Below, piece after piece: positions 16,364 through 25,542 of a stretch of DNA of 64,000 nt. The position numbers were made by a program, and so were the translations under genes. This DNA is from Cyclobacteriaceae bacterium (GTDB taxonomy: Bacteria; Bacteroidota; Bacteroidia; Cytophagales; Cyclobacteriaceae). Position 1 is the stretch's first letter; each line of letters starts with the position of its first letter. The notes below the pieces were generated by a model. The model had not been told where the DNA came from. It saw only the letters and a program-made list of their open reading frames with translations, and made no database searches. The stretch spans positions 186,001 through 250,000 of the forward strand of contig JAEUUI010000006.1 in NCBI GenBank assembly GCA_016786585.1, in the 5' to 3' direction.

Positions 16364-16822
16364 ATGATGCGCGTTAGTATATCCATTCTCCTTTTGCTCG
16401 GTTCAATTGCAACATTCGCTCAAACCGATGCGCTTCGGCAAAAACATTATAATCTTGACGATGGCCTTGCCATCGAAGGCTATGATCCTGTAAGCTATTT
16501 TGACGGCAAGCCTGTGGAAGGTAAAAACAATCTTACCTATTCTTACAAGGGAGTTATTTACCGTTTTTCGAACCAGGGAAACCTTGCAAAGTTCAAGTCG
16601 GCACCCGAAAAATATGAACCCGCCTACGGTGGCTGGTGTGCTTACGCCATGGGAGAGAATGGCGAAAAAGTGAAGGTTGATCCGGAAACATATAAGATCG
16701 TGGATGGCAAACTTTACTTGTTTTATAATTTTTGGGCTAACAATACGCTTGAAAAGTGGAATAAAAACGAGACAAAATTGAAAGAGGCGGGCGACCGCAA
16801 CTGGAGTAAAATTGTTCACTGA
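16364..16822 (+). CDS. periplasmic YHS-domain protein
   Basis: A 152-residue protein with a signal peptide ending at ATFAQ. The YHS domain starts at LAIEGYDPVSYFDGKPVEG, continues with FSNQGNLAKFKSAPEKYEPAYGG and includes WCAYAM with the conserved metal-ligand Cys. YHS domains are linked to metal binding. It has its own promoter and no close partner gene. Confidence 0.86.
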   Translation: MMRVSISILLLLGSIATFAQTDALRQKHYNLDDGLAIEGYDPVSYFDGKPVEGKNNLTYSYKGVIYRFSNQGNLAKFKSAPEKYEPAYGGWCAYAMGENGEKVKVDPETYKIVDGKLYLFYNFWANNTLEKWNKNETKLKEAGDRNWSKIVH

Positions 16823-16885
16823 CCGTTCAAACAGAACTTTTATCGGCACTGTAACTACTTGTTAAGATTATTTTCAGTTTTGCTT

Positions 16886-16893
16886 TATCTTTG
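16886..16893 (+). promoter_or_regulatory. -7 promoter element of the DinB-like gene
   Basis: TATCTTTG, an exact TAnnTTTG match, 14 nt before the ATG at 16908. The nearest -33 candidate (TTG at 16859-16861) is 24 nt upstream, slightly long. Confidence 0.55.
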
Positions 16894-16907
16894 AACAATC
16901 CCTCACT

Positions 16908-17420
16908 ATGAACATAAATCAGGCGTGCTCCAATATTCTCAGCCAGCTAACTGAAATGGTCAGTCAGCTTACGGAGCAGGATTTTATCAAACCCGTTGAC
17001 GCGTTGGGTAATTCAACCCTGGGTCAGCACCTTCGCCACACGCTGGAGTTTTTTATTTGTTTGGAAAATGGTTTTGAAGGCGGGGTTATCAACTACGACA
17101 AACGCGCGCACGACAAGCTCATTGAAACTGATAAATTCATTGCATTATCTGTTATCAGCAAAATTGACGAATTCATAAAAACTCACCGACAGGATAAAGC
17201 GCTCAGGCTGGAGGCAGCCTATGACTTAGACCGTGAAGAATTCGTAACCATCGAGACCAATTACCTGCGTGAGTTAGTGTACAATATTGAGCATGCCGTT
17301 CATCACATGGCCATCATGAAGATCGGTATCCGCGAAGCAGCACCCTATGTTGGGCTTGCCCATAATTTTGGAATAGCTGCGTCTACCATCCGATACCAGG
17401 AAACACTGGCTGCACGCTAG
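16908..17420 (+). CDS. DinB-like four-helix protein
   Basis: A 170-residue protein with the DinB/YfiT-type four-helix fold. The three metal-ligand histidines appear to be those in LGQHLRHTLEF and in VYNIEHAVHHMAIM. Members include thiol-dependent transferases and many of unknown role; no substrate can be named. It has its own promoter and is followed after 5 nt by the ATP-grasp gene, so it may head the 16908-19086 unit. Confidence 0.8.
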   Translation: MNINQACSNILSQLTEMVSQLTEQDFIKPVDALGNSTLGQHLRHTLEFFICLENGFEGGVINYDKRAHDKLIETDKFIALSVISKIDEFIKTHRQDKALRLEAAYDLDREEFVTIETNYLRELVYNIEHAVHHMAIMKIGIREAAPYVGLAHNFGIAASTIRYQETLAAR

Positions 17421-17425
17421 CATTC

Positions 17426-18469
17426 ATGAGCTGGAAGAAATTCCGTAACAGCAATTTTATCATTCGACTAACGGCCTGGGAATACTGGCCGTTTGGCATT
17501 GTTCAGTTCCCGCTTTTCATCTATTGGCTTTGGCTCTCTTTGCGGGCACGGTCGGTGCTCTTCTTTTCTGCTTCCAACCCTACGATCGTGCTGGGCGGAA
17601 TGTTTGGTGAATCGAAGCATGACGTGCTGAACCTTATTCCCGAGCGTTACAAACCGAAGACCGTGTTGGTAAAGGCACCGGCAAAAAAAGACATGGTCTT
17701 GCGAACAATGAATGATCACGGGCTGACCTTTCCCGTAATCTTCAAACCTGATTTAGGCGAGCGCGGGTTTATGGTGAAGAAAATTGTTTCGGAAGAACAG
17801 ATCGACTCGTACTTGCGTGCGCTAAACAAAGATTTTCTTATTCAGGAGTTTCTTGACTTACCGATTGAGCTTGGAGTTTTTTATACACGTTTTCCTGAGG
17901 AGACTGAAGGCCGTGTTACTTCGGTCGTTATCAAAGATATGCTTACCGTTACCGGTGATGGAAGATCAACGCTTGAGCAATTAATCCTGGATAAGCCACG
18001 GGCAAAGCTGCAGTGGCCGAAATTAAAGGTTACCCATTCGCAACTACTGAATTCAATTCTTCCGGCCGGAGAACAATTTGTCTTAAACTCCATTGGAAAC
18101 CATTCGCTTGGTACAACATTCGTAAACGGAGAGCACCTCATCAATGCAAACCTGTCAAAGACATTTGATACAATCAGTAAACAAATTGACGGGTTTTATT
18201 TCGGACGATATGATTTACGGTGTTCATCGATCGAAGATTTGTATGAAGGCAAAATAAAAATCATGGAACTCAACGGATGCGGGGCTGAGCCGGCACATAT
18301 TTATCATCCGGGATTTCCATTATGGAAAGCGCTTGGTATTTTGTTTACACATTGGAAGAACATTTTCCTGATCAGCATGCAAAATCATAAAAAAGGCGTG
18401 CAGTTTACTTCATATAAAGAAGGCAAAGCGATCTATAAGAAATTCAAGGAAGCAACCTTGCCAGGATGA
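17426..18469 (+). CDS. ATP-grasp ligase-like protein
   Basis: A 347-residue protein with ATP-grasp features: FPVIFKPDLGERGFMVKKI (the ATP-binding Lys and loop), the acidic pair in GRYDLR and IMELNGCGAEPAH as the metal-binding end of the fold. It resembles D-Ala-D-Ala ligase-type enzymes, which join a carboxylate to an amine via acyl phosphate. A hydrophobic N-terminal segment (about 25-42) may anchor it to the membrane. The stop overlaps a LysE-type exporter by ATGA, suggesting that product or substrate is a small amino compound. The actual substrate is unknown. Confidence 0.75.
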   Translation: MSWKKFRNSNFIIRLTAWEYWPFGIVQFPLFIYWLWLSLRARSVLFFSASNPTIVLGGMFGESKHDVLNLIPERYKPKTVLVKAPAKKDMVLRTMNDHGLTFPVIFKPDLGERGFMVKKIVSEEQIDSYLRALNKDFLIQEFLDLPIELGVFYTRFPEETEGRVTSVVIKDMLTVTGDGRSTLEQLILDKPRAKLQWPKLKVTHSQLLNSILPAGEQFVLNSIGNHSLGTTFVNGEHLINANLSKTFDTISKQIDGFYFGRYDLRCSSIEDLYEGKIKIMELNGCGAEPAHIYHPGFPLWKALGILFTHWKNIFLISMQNHKKGVQFTSYKEGKAIYKKFKEATLPG

Positions 18470-19086
18470 GCCTGCTGATAACTTTTTCGATTGCATTTGT
18501 TTTTAGCTTTTTGGGATCTATCCCACCGGGCACGCTTAACCTTACGATTTTGCGATTGGGAATGGAACGCAAGATGGACGTTGCTTTCCGGTTCGCGCTC
18601 GCTGCGGCTTTGATCGAATATCCGTATGCCTGGATTGCCCTGCTGTTTGAAGATTGGATAACTTCTTCAACCGTTATCGTTAATAACTTCACGTTGATCA
18701 GCGCGTTAGTCATGATCACGTTAGGCATTATAACGCTACGATCTGCAACCAAAATTACGACAGAAGCTGAGGTTGTGCGTGAAAGTGGTTTCAGAAAAGG
18801 TATTGTATTAAGTATACTGAATCCGTTGGCGATGCCGTTCTGGATCGGAATAACGGCCTATCTGAAAAGCCAGACATGGATTTCACTGGCAACCACAGGC
18901 GAAATTCATAGTTATCTGTTGGGAATATCGTTAGGTGCCTTTGCGTTATTGATGCTGGTCGCTTACCTGGCCAAGCGCGCGAGTGTTGCGTACTCCCCTA
19001 ACCGAAAGATAAAATTCATACCCGGAATTGTGTTAATCGGGTTAGGCGTGTATGCTTTCGTGAAGTATTTGATTTCGTTCGGTTGA
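18466..19086 (+). CDS. LysE/RhtB-family exporter
   Basis: A 206-residue inner-membrane protein of about six helices with the family N-terminus SFLGSIPPGTLNLTILRLGM and the repeat-like GIVLSILNPLAMPFWIGIT. LysE proteins export amino acids and related compounds. Translational overlap with the ATP-grasp gene is strong evidence for a joint task. Confidence 0.83.
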   Translation: MSLLITFSIAFVFSFLGSIPPGTLNLTILRLGMERKMDVAFRFALAAALIEYPYAWIALLFEDWITSSTVIVNNFTLISALVMITLGIITLRSATKITTEAEVVRESGFRKGIVLSILNPLAMPFWIGITAYLKSQTWISLATTGEIHSYLLGISLGAFALLMLVAYLAKRASVAYSPNRKIKFIPGIVLIGLGVYAFVKYLISFG

Positions 19087-19120
19087 TCAAAAAATTGTAG
19101 CTTACCGGAAACTTGTTTGC

Positions 19121-19831
19121 TTGAAATATCTTCACCTTATCTCCGGTCCCCGAAACATTTCAACGGCATTAATGTATTCCTTTGCGCAGCGTTCCGATAC
19201 GCAGGTTGTGGATGAGCCGTTTTATGCCATGTATTTTTCGAAGACGGATGTCGATCATCCGGGAAAGCAAGATGTTCTGAAGGCGCAATCTCCGGACGAA
19301 GAAGAAGTTAAAGCGCAGATTTTTTCAGGACACGCAAAGCCGGTTTTCTTTATTAAGAACATGGCGCATCATATTGAAGTGATGAACAATCACGACTTTC
19401 TTTCAAAATGCGTCAATATCTTTTTGATTAGAAACCCCAAACAGATTATTGCGAGCTATGCGCAGGTAATTGACAAACCGGTAATGCGTGATATCGGCAT
19501 CGAGTATGAATGGAAGTTGTTTGACGAACTTAACGATCCGAAAAGCATTGTGCTGGATTCAGGCTTGCTGCTCGAAAACCCGGAATCGGTACTGAAGCAG
19601 GTTTGTGAAAGAGCGGGAATAGCCTTTCAAAAGGAAATGCTTACCTGGCAAGCAGGCCCTAAACCTTATGACGGCATTTGGGCACCCCACTGGTATGCCA
19701 ACGTTCATAAATCAACCGGCTTCGAAAAACAACCTACCAGCGAACGCGCACTCCCGGATCATCTGAAACCCATGGCCGAGGAAGCTGATGTTTATTACAA
19801 GAAACTTTTAACCCACGCGATACGCCCCTAA
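19121..19831 (+). CDS. sulfotransferase-like P-loop protein
   Basis: A 236-residue protein with the sulfotransferase-type phosphate loop at the very start (LISGPRNISTALMYSFAQR, residues 6-24) and a 3'-phosphate motif FLIRNPKQIIASYAQV near residue 105. The start is TTG at 19121, because the loop needs the first strand MKYLHLISG and no ATG lies near. It is followed after 3 nt by a class IV aminotransferase. Real sulfotransferase activity is unproven. Confidence 0.75.
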   Translation: MKYLHLISGPRNISTALMYSFAQRSDTQVVDEPFYAMYFSKTDVDHPGKQDVLKAQSPDEEEVKAQIFSGHAKPVFFIKNMAHHIEVMNNHDFLSKCVNIFLIRNPKQIIASYAQVIDKPVMRDIGIEYEWKLFDELNDPKSIVLDSGLLLENPESVLKQVCERAGIAFQKEMLTWQAGPKPYDGIWAPHWYANVHKSTGFEKQPTSERALPDHLKPMAEEADVYYKKLLTHAIRP

Positions 19832-19834
19832 TCT

Positions 19835-20740
19835 ATGCTGCAGAAGTACAATCCAAAGAATGAAAACATTATTGTTCATGTAGGCGGAAAGCTGTTGCCC
19901 CGAAACGAAGCGAAAGTTTCTGTTTTCGATAGTTCTGTTCAAGGGGGTGATGCGGTATGGGAAGGTTTACGGGTTTACAATGGCGGCATCTTTTGCCTTG
20001 ATAAGCATCTTGACCGGTTACAAGCCTCTGCCCATGCGCTGGCATTTACGGATATTCCTTTAAAGGAATCCGTGAAGCAAGCGATCTTCGAAACGCTGAA
20101 GGCAAACGGAATGAAGGATGAAACACACATCCGCCTGACGCTCACGCGGGGTGAAAAAGTTACGTCCGGAATGGATCCACGGGTGAATACGAAGGGCTCT
20201 TGTCTGATCGTATTAGCCGAATGGAAACCGCTTGTTTACGACAACAATACGGGCATTCGGGTTATTACATCATCCATGCGCAGAAACAATCCACAATTCC
20301 TCGACTCTAAAATTCATCACAACAACCTGTTGAATAACATCCTGGCAAAGATTCAGGCCAACGTTGCCGGAGTGGATGCTGCGTTAATGCTCGATCATCA
20401 GGGATTTGTTGCTGAACTGAACGACATCAACCTGTTCATGACAAAGAATGGCGTTGTTTACACTCCGCATGCTGATGCTTGCCTGCATGGAATCACCCGC
20501 AGTCTGGTGATTGAGTTATGTAAAGCAAATGGTATCGCCATTGAGGAGCGCAATCTTTCGCTCACGGAATTCTATACAGCCGATGAAGTTTTTGGTACCG
20601 GAACAATGGGCGAGCTTACACCAATTCATGAAATTGACGGAAGAAAAATTGTGAATCGTTCCGGTAAGTCATTGCTCAATGAACTTCAGGAGAAGTTTAA
20701 GACGCTGATTCCGAAATATTCTGAAAAACTTCCGTTCTAG
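19835..20740 (+). CDS. class IV aminotransferase (branched-chain/D-amino acid type)
   Basis: A 301-residue fold-type IV PLP enzyme. Seen are SVQGGDAVWEGLRVYNG, the PLP lysine in LDSKIHHNNLLNN, and FGTGTMGELTPIHEIDGR at the phosphate cup. The length fits IlvE, but the family also includes D-amino acid transaminases and ADC lyase, so the substrate is open. Tight spacing behind the sulfotransferase-like gene suggests a shared pathway. Its end overlaps the convergent LD-carboxypeptidase by 4 nt. Confidence 0.87.
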   Translation: MLQKYNPKNENIIVHVGGKLLPRNEAKVSVFDSSVQGGDAVWEGLRVYNGGIFCLDKHLDRLQASAHALAFTDIPLKESVKQAIFETLKANGMKDETHIRLTLTRGEKVTSGMDPRVNTKGSCLIVLAEWKPLVYDNNTGIRVITSSMRRNNPQFLDSKIHHNNLLNNILAKIQANVAGVDAALMLDHQGFVAELNDINLFMTKNGVVYTPHADACLHGITRSLVIELCKANGIAIEERNLSLTEFYTADEVFGTGTMGELTPIHEIDGRKIVNRSGKSLLNELQEKFKTLIPKYSEKLPF

Positions 20741-21636
20741 AAACTGAGCGCTGAACCGGATTCGGTTACGCTAAGGGTGGCATCGGCACCCTCAATCCAC
20801 GACTGGTTAGGATGATCATGACCGGTTGTGAAATTAAATCCAATCGGGAAACTAAACTCGCGGGTGTGGTAGCGAACCATTTGTTCGACTGTTTCTCCGA
20901 ACGGCAACTCTCCTTCTTTTATATCGGTCATGTGCCCGACAACAAGCCCGGCTAACGTATCAAACTTTCCCGCGCGTTTGAGTTGAACTAACATTCTATC
21001 GAAACGATAGGCGTATTCACCAACCTCCTCGATCACCAGGATTTTGTTGTCGGTTTCAATTTCTGTTGCTGTGCCGAGTGAGTCGTTCAACAATGAAAGA
21101 TTTCCACCGATCAGTCTTCCGGTTGCATTACCTCTCCGGTTGCCGGAAGATGCCGAAGCCTTAAGCGGTTCATATGTTCCCAGTAACGTTTTGATCAGGC
21201 TGTCGGCAGACTGGGTTGAGCCCTTCTTTTGAAACTGAACGGGCATTGAACCGTGGATGCTTTCGATTTCAAGCGATTGAAGCTTCAGATGCAAGGCTGT
21301 AACATCGCTAAACCCGCAAACCCATTTCGGATGTTTTTGAAAGTTGGTGAAGTCAAGCTGATCGAGAATACGGGTTGTGCCATAACCTCCGCGTACACAA
21401 ATGACAGCATTGATAGCGGGATCATCTAAAGCCAACTGGAGGTCAGCAAGACGTTCGTTGTCTGTTCCGGATAAATAGCTGTGCTGTTCGCTAAAAAGAT
21501 TTTTACCCAGCGTCACCGATAACCCATGTGACTGGATGATTTGAGTTGCCGTGTCAACACTTGAACGGTCGAGTTTTCTGCCGGGGGCCACCAGACAAAC
21601 TGTATCACCTTTTCGAAGAAATCTCGGACGGATCAT
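20737..21636 (-). CDS. LD-carboxypeptidase (peptidase family S66)
   Basis: A 299-residue LdcA-like enzyme that trims the terminal D-Ala from murein tetrapeptides during peptidoglycan recycling. The nucleophile is Ser110 in VCGFSDVTALH, the acidic residue is in VIEEVGEYAYRFDRML (about 204-207), and the His is at about 273-275 in TGHDHPN. RGGYGTTRIL (82-91) is the usual oxyanion region. No signal peptide is seen, in keeping with a cytoplasmic enzyme. It starts just beyond the terminator of the ompH operon. Confidence 0.93.
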   Translation of the reverse strand: MIRPRFLRKGDTVCLVAPGRKLDRSSVDTATQIIQSHGLSVTLGKNLFSEQHSYLSGTDNERLADLQLALDDPAINAVICVRGGYGTTRILDQLDFTNFQKHPKWVCGFSDVTALHLKLQSLEIESIHGSMPVQFQKKGSTQSADSLIKTLLGTYEPLKASASSGNRRGNATGRLIGGNLSLLNDSLGTATEIETDNKILVIEEVGEYAYRFDRMLVQLKRAGKFDTLAGLVVGHMTDIKEGELPFGETVEQMVRYHTREFSFPIGFNFTTGHDHPNQSWIEGADATLSVTESGSALSF

Positions 21637-21650
21637 GATTCCAAGTAAAC

Positions 21651-21678
21651 AAAAAACCCCGTCTTTTCAGGACGGGGC
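21651..21678 (-). terminator. terminator of the bamA-ompH operon
   Basis: On the minus strand GCCCCGTC pairs with GACGGGG across a 7-nt loop and is followed by TTTTTTG. It lies 27 nt after the stop of the second ompH gene and 15 nt before the start of the LD-carboxypeptidase gene. Confidence 0.85.
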
Positions 21679-21704
21679 TCTTATCAATTTTCTCCGTTGC
21701 CGGA

Positions 21705-22292
21705 TTAAGGCTGCTTCTTGGGAGTTGTCGTATTGTTTGCAGGGGTTGTTTGCGCTTCTGCAGCAGGGTTCACACCCATTTTCTTCAACACCATATCCGA
21801 AACATCAAGTTTTTCATCACCGAACAGAATCACATCCAATCCACTGATCTGGTTGTTAAGAACCAATGAGAAACCGTTTTCCTTCGCTACGTCTTCAATA
21901 GCCTTTCCAACTTTTTCCTGAACAGGGCCGAGCAATGAAGAATTTCTCTTTTGCAACTCCGCCTGAGAGTCTTCCTGAAGTTTTTGAAGATTCGTATTTA
22001 ATTGTTCAAGCTCACGTGCAGAGTTCTGTTTCACTGCATCAGGAATATTCGGATTGTTAGCGTTATCCTGGTAAGTTTTTAATTTGGTTTGAAACTCGTT
22101 GTACTTGGTGTCGTACTGTTTCTTTAATTGCGCCTGAAGACCTTCCAGATCGGACTGAATTTGTTTTGCCTCAGGCATTTTAGAGAAAATGTATTCTACA
22201 TCAGCATAGCCAATTTTTTGAGCTGCAGGTGTCTGCGCCATGGAAACGGCCGCTATCAAAGAAAATGCGAATACGTAAACTAGTTTTTTCAT
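21705..22292 (-). CDS. OmpH/Skp-family periplasmic chaperone (second copy)
   Basis: A 195-residue exported protein with a signal peptide ending at VSMAQ and the OmpH start KIGYADVEYIFSKMPEAKQIQ. A long coiled coil occupies about residues 45-125 (QLKKQYDTKYNEFQTKLKTY), then LGPVQEKVGKAIEDVAKENG. Skp chaperones hold unfolded outer-membrane proteins. The Pro/Thr/Asn-rich tail after residue 180 is a low-complexity extension. It is the last gene of the bamA unit. Confidence 0.92.
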   Translation of the reverse strand: MKKLVYVFAFSLIAAVSMAQTPAAQKIGYADVEYIFSKMPEAKQIQSDLEGLQAQLKKQYDTKYNEFQTKLKTYQDNANNPNIPDAVKQNSARELEQLNTNLQKLQEDSQAELQKRNSSLLGPVQEKVGKAIEDVAKENGFSLVLNNQISGLDVILFGDEKLDVSDMVLKKMGVNPAAEAQTTPANNTTTPKKQP

Positions 22293-22314
22293 TACGGTTA
22301 AAATTTATGCTCAA

Positions 22315-22851
22315 TTAATTTTTTACTACATCATTTGGATCACCTAATCCGAGTTCGTCCAGTACAAAGTCGGTGTAATCGTATCGCGGATCGGTATAAA
22401 TCATCACCAGCTCACCGGACTTATCAAACATAATCGCCAGACCATTCTTCTTTGCGATTTTATCCACTGCGTCCCAAACTTTATCCTGAATGGGCTTGAT
22501 CAACTCCTGTTTTTTAAGAAAGAATAAACCTTCAAACCCGAAAACTTTTTTCTGATACTCTTTCATATCAGCCTCTTTCTTTTTGATCGCATCCAGACGC
22601 TCTTTTTTCATCGCATCGGTAAGCAATACTTGTTCGGCTTGCAGCGTGTTGTATTGCGCCTCAATACCTTTCGCCATTTCCTGAATTTCTTTTTCCCAAA
22701 GGGCCGACAAACGATTTATTTCTTCCTGGGCTTTGCCGTATTCGGGCATTTTTTTCAGAATGAAATCCGTGTCAATGTATCCGAACCTCTGAGCGTTGAC
22801 AAAATTCAGGCCGAAAATGACAAAAAAAACTGGAATAAGGTAAAACCTCAT
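22315..22851 (-). CDS. OmpH/Skp-family periplasmic chaperone (first copy)
   Basis: A 178-residue OmpH protein with a signal peptide ending at FVNAQ and RFGYIDTDFILKKMPEYGKAQ at the start of the mature domain, then a coiled coil and IQDKVWDAVDKIAKKNG. It lies 3 nt after bamA and 22 nt before the second copy. Two ompH genes behind bamA is a frequent Bacteroidota layout; the copies differ in the tail and may act on different clients. Confidence 0.92.
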   Translation of the reverse strand: MRFYLIPVFFVIFGLNFVNAQRFGYIDTDFILKKMPEYGKAQEEINRLSALWEKEIQEMAKGIEAQYNTLQAEQVLLTDAMKKERLDAIKKKEADMKEYQKKVFGFEGLFFLKKQELIKPIQDKVWDAVDKIAKKNGLAIMFDKSGELVMIYTDPRYDYTDFVLDELGLGDPNDVVKN

Positions 22852-22854
22852 ATT

Positions 22855-25542
22855 TTATCTGATTTGTTGACCAATGGTGAAGTGGAACTGAGCACCGCTT
22901 CGCTTGTTTCCGCTGTCGAGCGGGAACGGATCAAAACCATACGCCCAGTTAACCCCAATCAAACCAAATGCAGGCATGAATATTCTGGCTCCAAAACCCG
23001 CAGATTTGTACATCTCAAACGGATTAAAGTCTTCATAATTATACCAATTGTTCCCGGCTTCTGTAAAGGCGAACCCGTAAATCGTGGCTGCCTGGCTCGT
23101 GGTAATGGGATAACGCAATTCCAGGCCAAATTTGTCGTAAACAATACCACCTCGTACGGTTCCGCTCAGGCTGTTGAAAGGCGGTGTGATCTGATTGTTT
23201 TGATATCCGCGTAAACCAATCACTTCCTGGCCGAGTACGAATGAGCCCACGCCACCGGCCAAACCATCACCACCTAAGTAGAATCGTTCGAACGGCCCGA
23301 GACCGAGTGCTTTTGAATATGAACCGATAAAGCCGAAGTGTGCTTTTGCTTCGAGTACAAGTTTATGCGGGGATTTGCGATCCAACGGGATGTAGAATTT
23401 CGAGTCGAACATCCATTTGTGGTATTCAACAAACTTGTTTTTCTGTTCAGTAGTAGCTGTTTCGTAATTCAGGTTTCTCCACGATGAATACGGAGGTGTT
23501 AGGTCAACGCTAAGTGATATGGTTGATCCGCTCTTCGGATACATCGGATCATCAATGCTGTTACGCGCGATTGTAGTGTTAAGCTTAAAACCATACGATG
23601 AACAGTCTGAACAACCTAATCCGTACGTTGAAGGGTTAACATTTTGTACAGAATAAACTGTGTACGAAACGGTGTTCATCAACGTGAAGAAATCATCCGG
23701 CCATTTCAGCACGCGACCAAAACCAACCGAAATGTTATCGACTTTAAGCGATGAATTAAGATCGGTAAGTGTTCCGTTGTTTGAATAACGTGAGATCGAT
23801 TTGTTGGCGCTGATTGTCAGCGATTGTGGTCTTCTTCCGCCAAGCCATGGTTCGGTAAATGAGATACCGTAGTTCTGGAAGCTCCTTCCGTTTGCCGTAA
23901 TCTTCAGTGATAAACGCTGACCATCCCCTACCGGCAGCGGTCTCCAGTCTTTAATGCGCGGAACGTTACGGAGCGAGAAGTTATTGAACGTCAACCCGAG
24001 TGTTCCCACAAAGCCGAAGTATCCACCCCAGCCACCGGAAAGCTCAATCTGGTCGTTTGATTGTTCTTCAACCTGCCACTCAATGTCGGCCGTGGCGTTA
24101 GCCATGTTAGGAACGATGTTCGGCTTAATGTTTTGTGCATTAAAGTATCCGAGCTGTCCAAGGCGTTGTTGCGTGTAGATAACATCCGATCTTCTGAATT
24201 TCTGGCCTGGTACGGTGCGCAATTCACGTCTGATTACGTGGTCGCTGGTGCGATCATTTCCGGTAATGGTGATTTCGTTCAGGGTTGCCTGCGCCCCTTC
24301 ACGGATACGCATTTCAATGTCGATTGAATCACCTTCTACGGCAACTTCTACCGGTGTTACGTTGAAGAACAGGTAGCCATCATCCATGTATAAACCGCTG
24401 ATATCTGGTCCCTTAGGATTAAACGTAAGCTTGTTATCAATCTGCTCGCGGTTGTAGACATCCCCCTTCTTAACACCTAAAATACTGTTTAGTGTTTTGT
24501 CGCTGTGGAGGTAGTTTCCGACCCAGGTAATGTTCCGGAAATAATATTTCGGCCCTTCGTGGATGTTGATATCGATGTTGATCGAACGATCATCATAATT
24601 ATAAACCGTATCGAACTCAATATCGGCATCGCGGTAGCCTTTCGCATTCATATGCGCGATAAGTTTCTTCTTGTCGTCCTCGTAGTCGGTTTTAATGAAC
24701 TTGGAACCTTTGAAAACATTCAGCTTGATGTTATCGGTGAAGAATTCACCCACCTGCCGCCACGTAACGGGATGATTGGAACCAAAGAACTCTTTAGGCT
24801 TGAGTGAGACAAGCTCGCCCAGAATGGCACGGTGTAGGGTAAACCGGGCATATTCATGCGTGCCCTTCATTTTGCCTTTCAACTTCCGGTCTGTTATGTT
24901 GTCGTTTCCAACGAGGTTAATGCGGTTGATTTTTACTTTCGATTTCGGATTTACCACAATGCGAAGACGGATACCGTCCGTTGAGAACGTATCACGTTCC
25001 TGAATGATTTTTACTTCGGTGTTGAGAAAGCCCTTTTTAACAAAGAATTTTTTTACCGCCAGCTGTGTGTTTCGCAACATGGCATCGGTTACGATCTTAC
25101 CCCGGATAAGCGTAAGATCTTCCTTGAGTGCACTTTCCTGGCCTTTTCGGATTCCAACAAAATAAAAATTCGTTAGTCGCGGACGCTCGGCAAGCTTGAT
25201 AACCAGCCACACATTTTCGCCTTCAATTTTTTGTACATTGATAATCGCATCACCGATCAATCCCTGCTTCCATAATCTGCGGATTGCGGTAGTGATCGCA
25301 TCTCCCGGAATTTTTATCTTATCACCCACCCGTAACCCGGTAAGCGCAATCATGGCATTTTTGTCGAGTACATTCAGGCCGCTAACTTCAATGCCTGCAA
25401 TTACGTATTCGCCCGGGTTGGCGTAGTTCAGATTATTATCCGCACTTGCGTTTGCACGATCGCGGTTTCTCCGGTTGATCTGGCCAACAGAATTGAAAAC
25501 AATAAAAAATAAGAGGGTAACTAGAACTGTAATTCTCATCAA
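22855..25542 (-). CDS. bamA: outer-membrane assembly factor BamA
   Basis: An 895-residue BamA. A signal peptide ends near NSVGQ, POTRA domains fill roughly residues 45-450 (for example YVIAGIEVSGLNVLDKNAM), and a 16-strand barrel follows with GGWGGYFGF and the lid motif LRGYQN (VRGF type). It inserts beta-barrel proteins into the outer membrane. The C-terminus ends FTIGQQIR rather than in an aromatic residue. The start overlaps uppS by ATGA. The mature N-terminus has a basic QINRRN segment also found in the DUF6089 protein at 27019-28068. Confidence 0.96.
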   Translation of the reverse strand: MMRITVLVTLLFFIVFNSVGQINRRNRDRANASADNNLNYANPGEYVIAGIEVSGLNVLDKNAMIALTGLRVGDKIKIPGDAITTAIRRLWKQGLIGDAIINVQKIEGENVWLVIKLAERPRLTNFYFVGIRKGQESALKEDLTLIRGKIVTDAMLRNTQLAVKKFFVKKGFLNTEVKIIQERDTFSTDGIRLRIVVNPKSKVKINRINLVGNDNITDRKLKGKMKGTHEYARFTLHRAILGELVSLKPKEFFGSNHPVTWRQVGEFFTDNIKLNVFKGSKFIKTDYEDDKKKLIAHMNAKGYRDADIEFDTVYNYDDRSINIDINIHEGPKYYFRNITWVGNYLHSDKTLNSILGVKKGDVYNREQIDNKLTFNPKGPDISGLYMDDGYLFFNVTPVEVAVEGDSIDIEMRIREGAQATLNEITITGNDRTSDHVIRRELRTVPGQKFRRSDVIYTQQRLGQLGYFNAQNIKPNIVPNMANATADIEWQVEEQSNDQIELSGGWGGYFGFVGTLGLTFNNFSLRNVPRIKDWRPLPVGDGQRLSLKITANGRSFQNYGISFTEPWLGGRRPQSLTISANKSISRYSNNGTLTDLNSSLKVDNISVGFGRVLKWPDDFFTLMNTVSYTVYSVQNVNPSTYGLGCSDCSSYGFKLNTTIARNSIDDPMYPKSGSTISLSVDLTPPYSSWRNLNYETATTEQKNKFVEYHKWMFDSKFYIPLDRKSPHKLVLEAKAHFGFIGSYSKALGLGPFERFYLGGDGLAGGVGSFVLGQEVIGLRGYQNNQITPPFNSLSGTVRGGIVYDKFGLELRYPITTSQAATIYGFAFTEAGNNWYNYEDFNPFEMYKSAGFGARIFMPAFGLIGVNWAYGFDPFPLDSGNKRSGAQFHFTIGQQIR

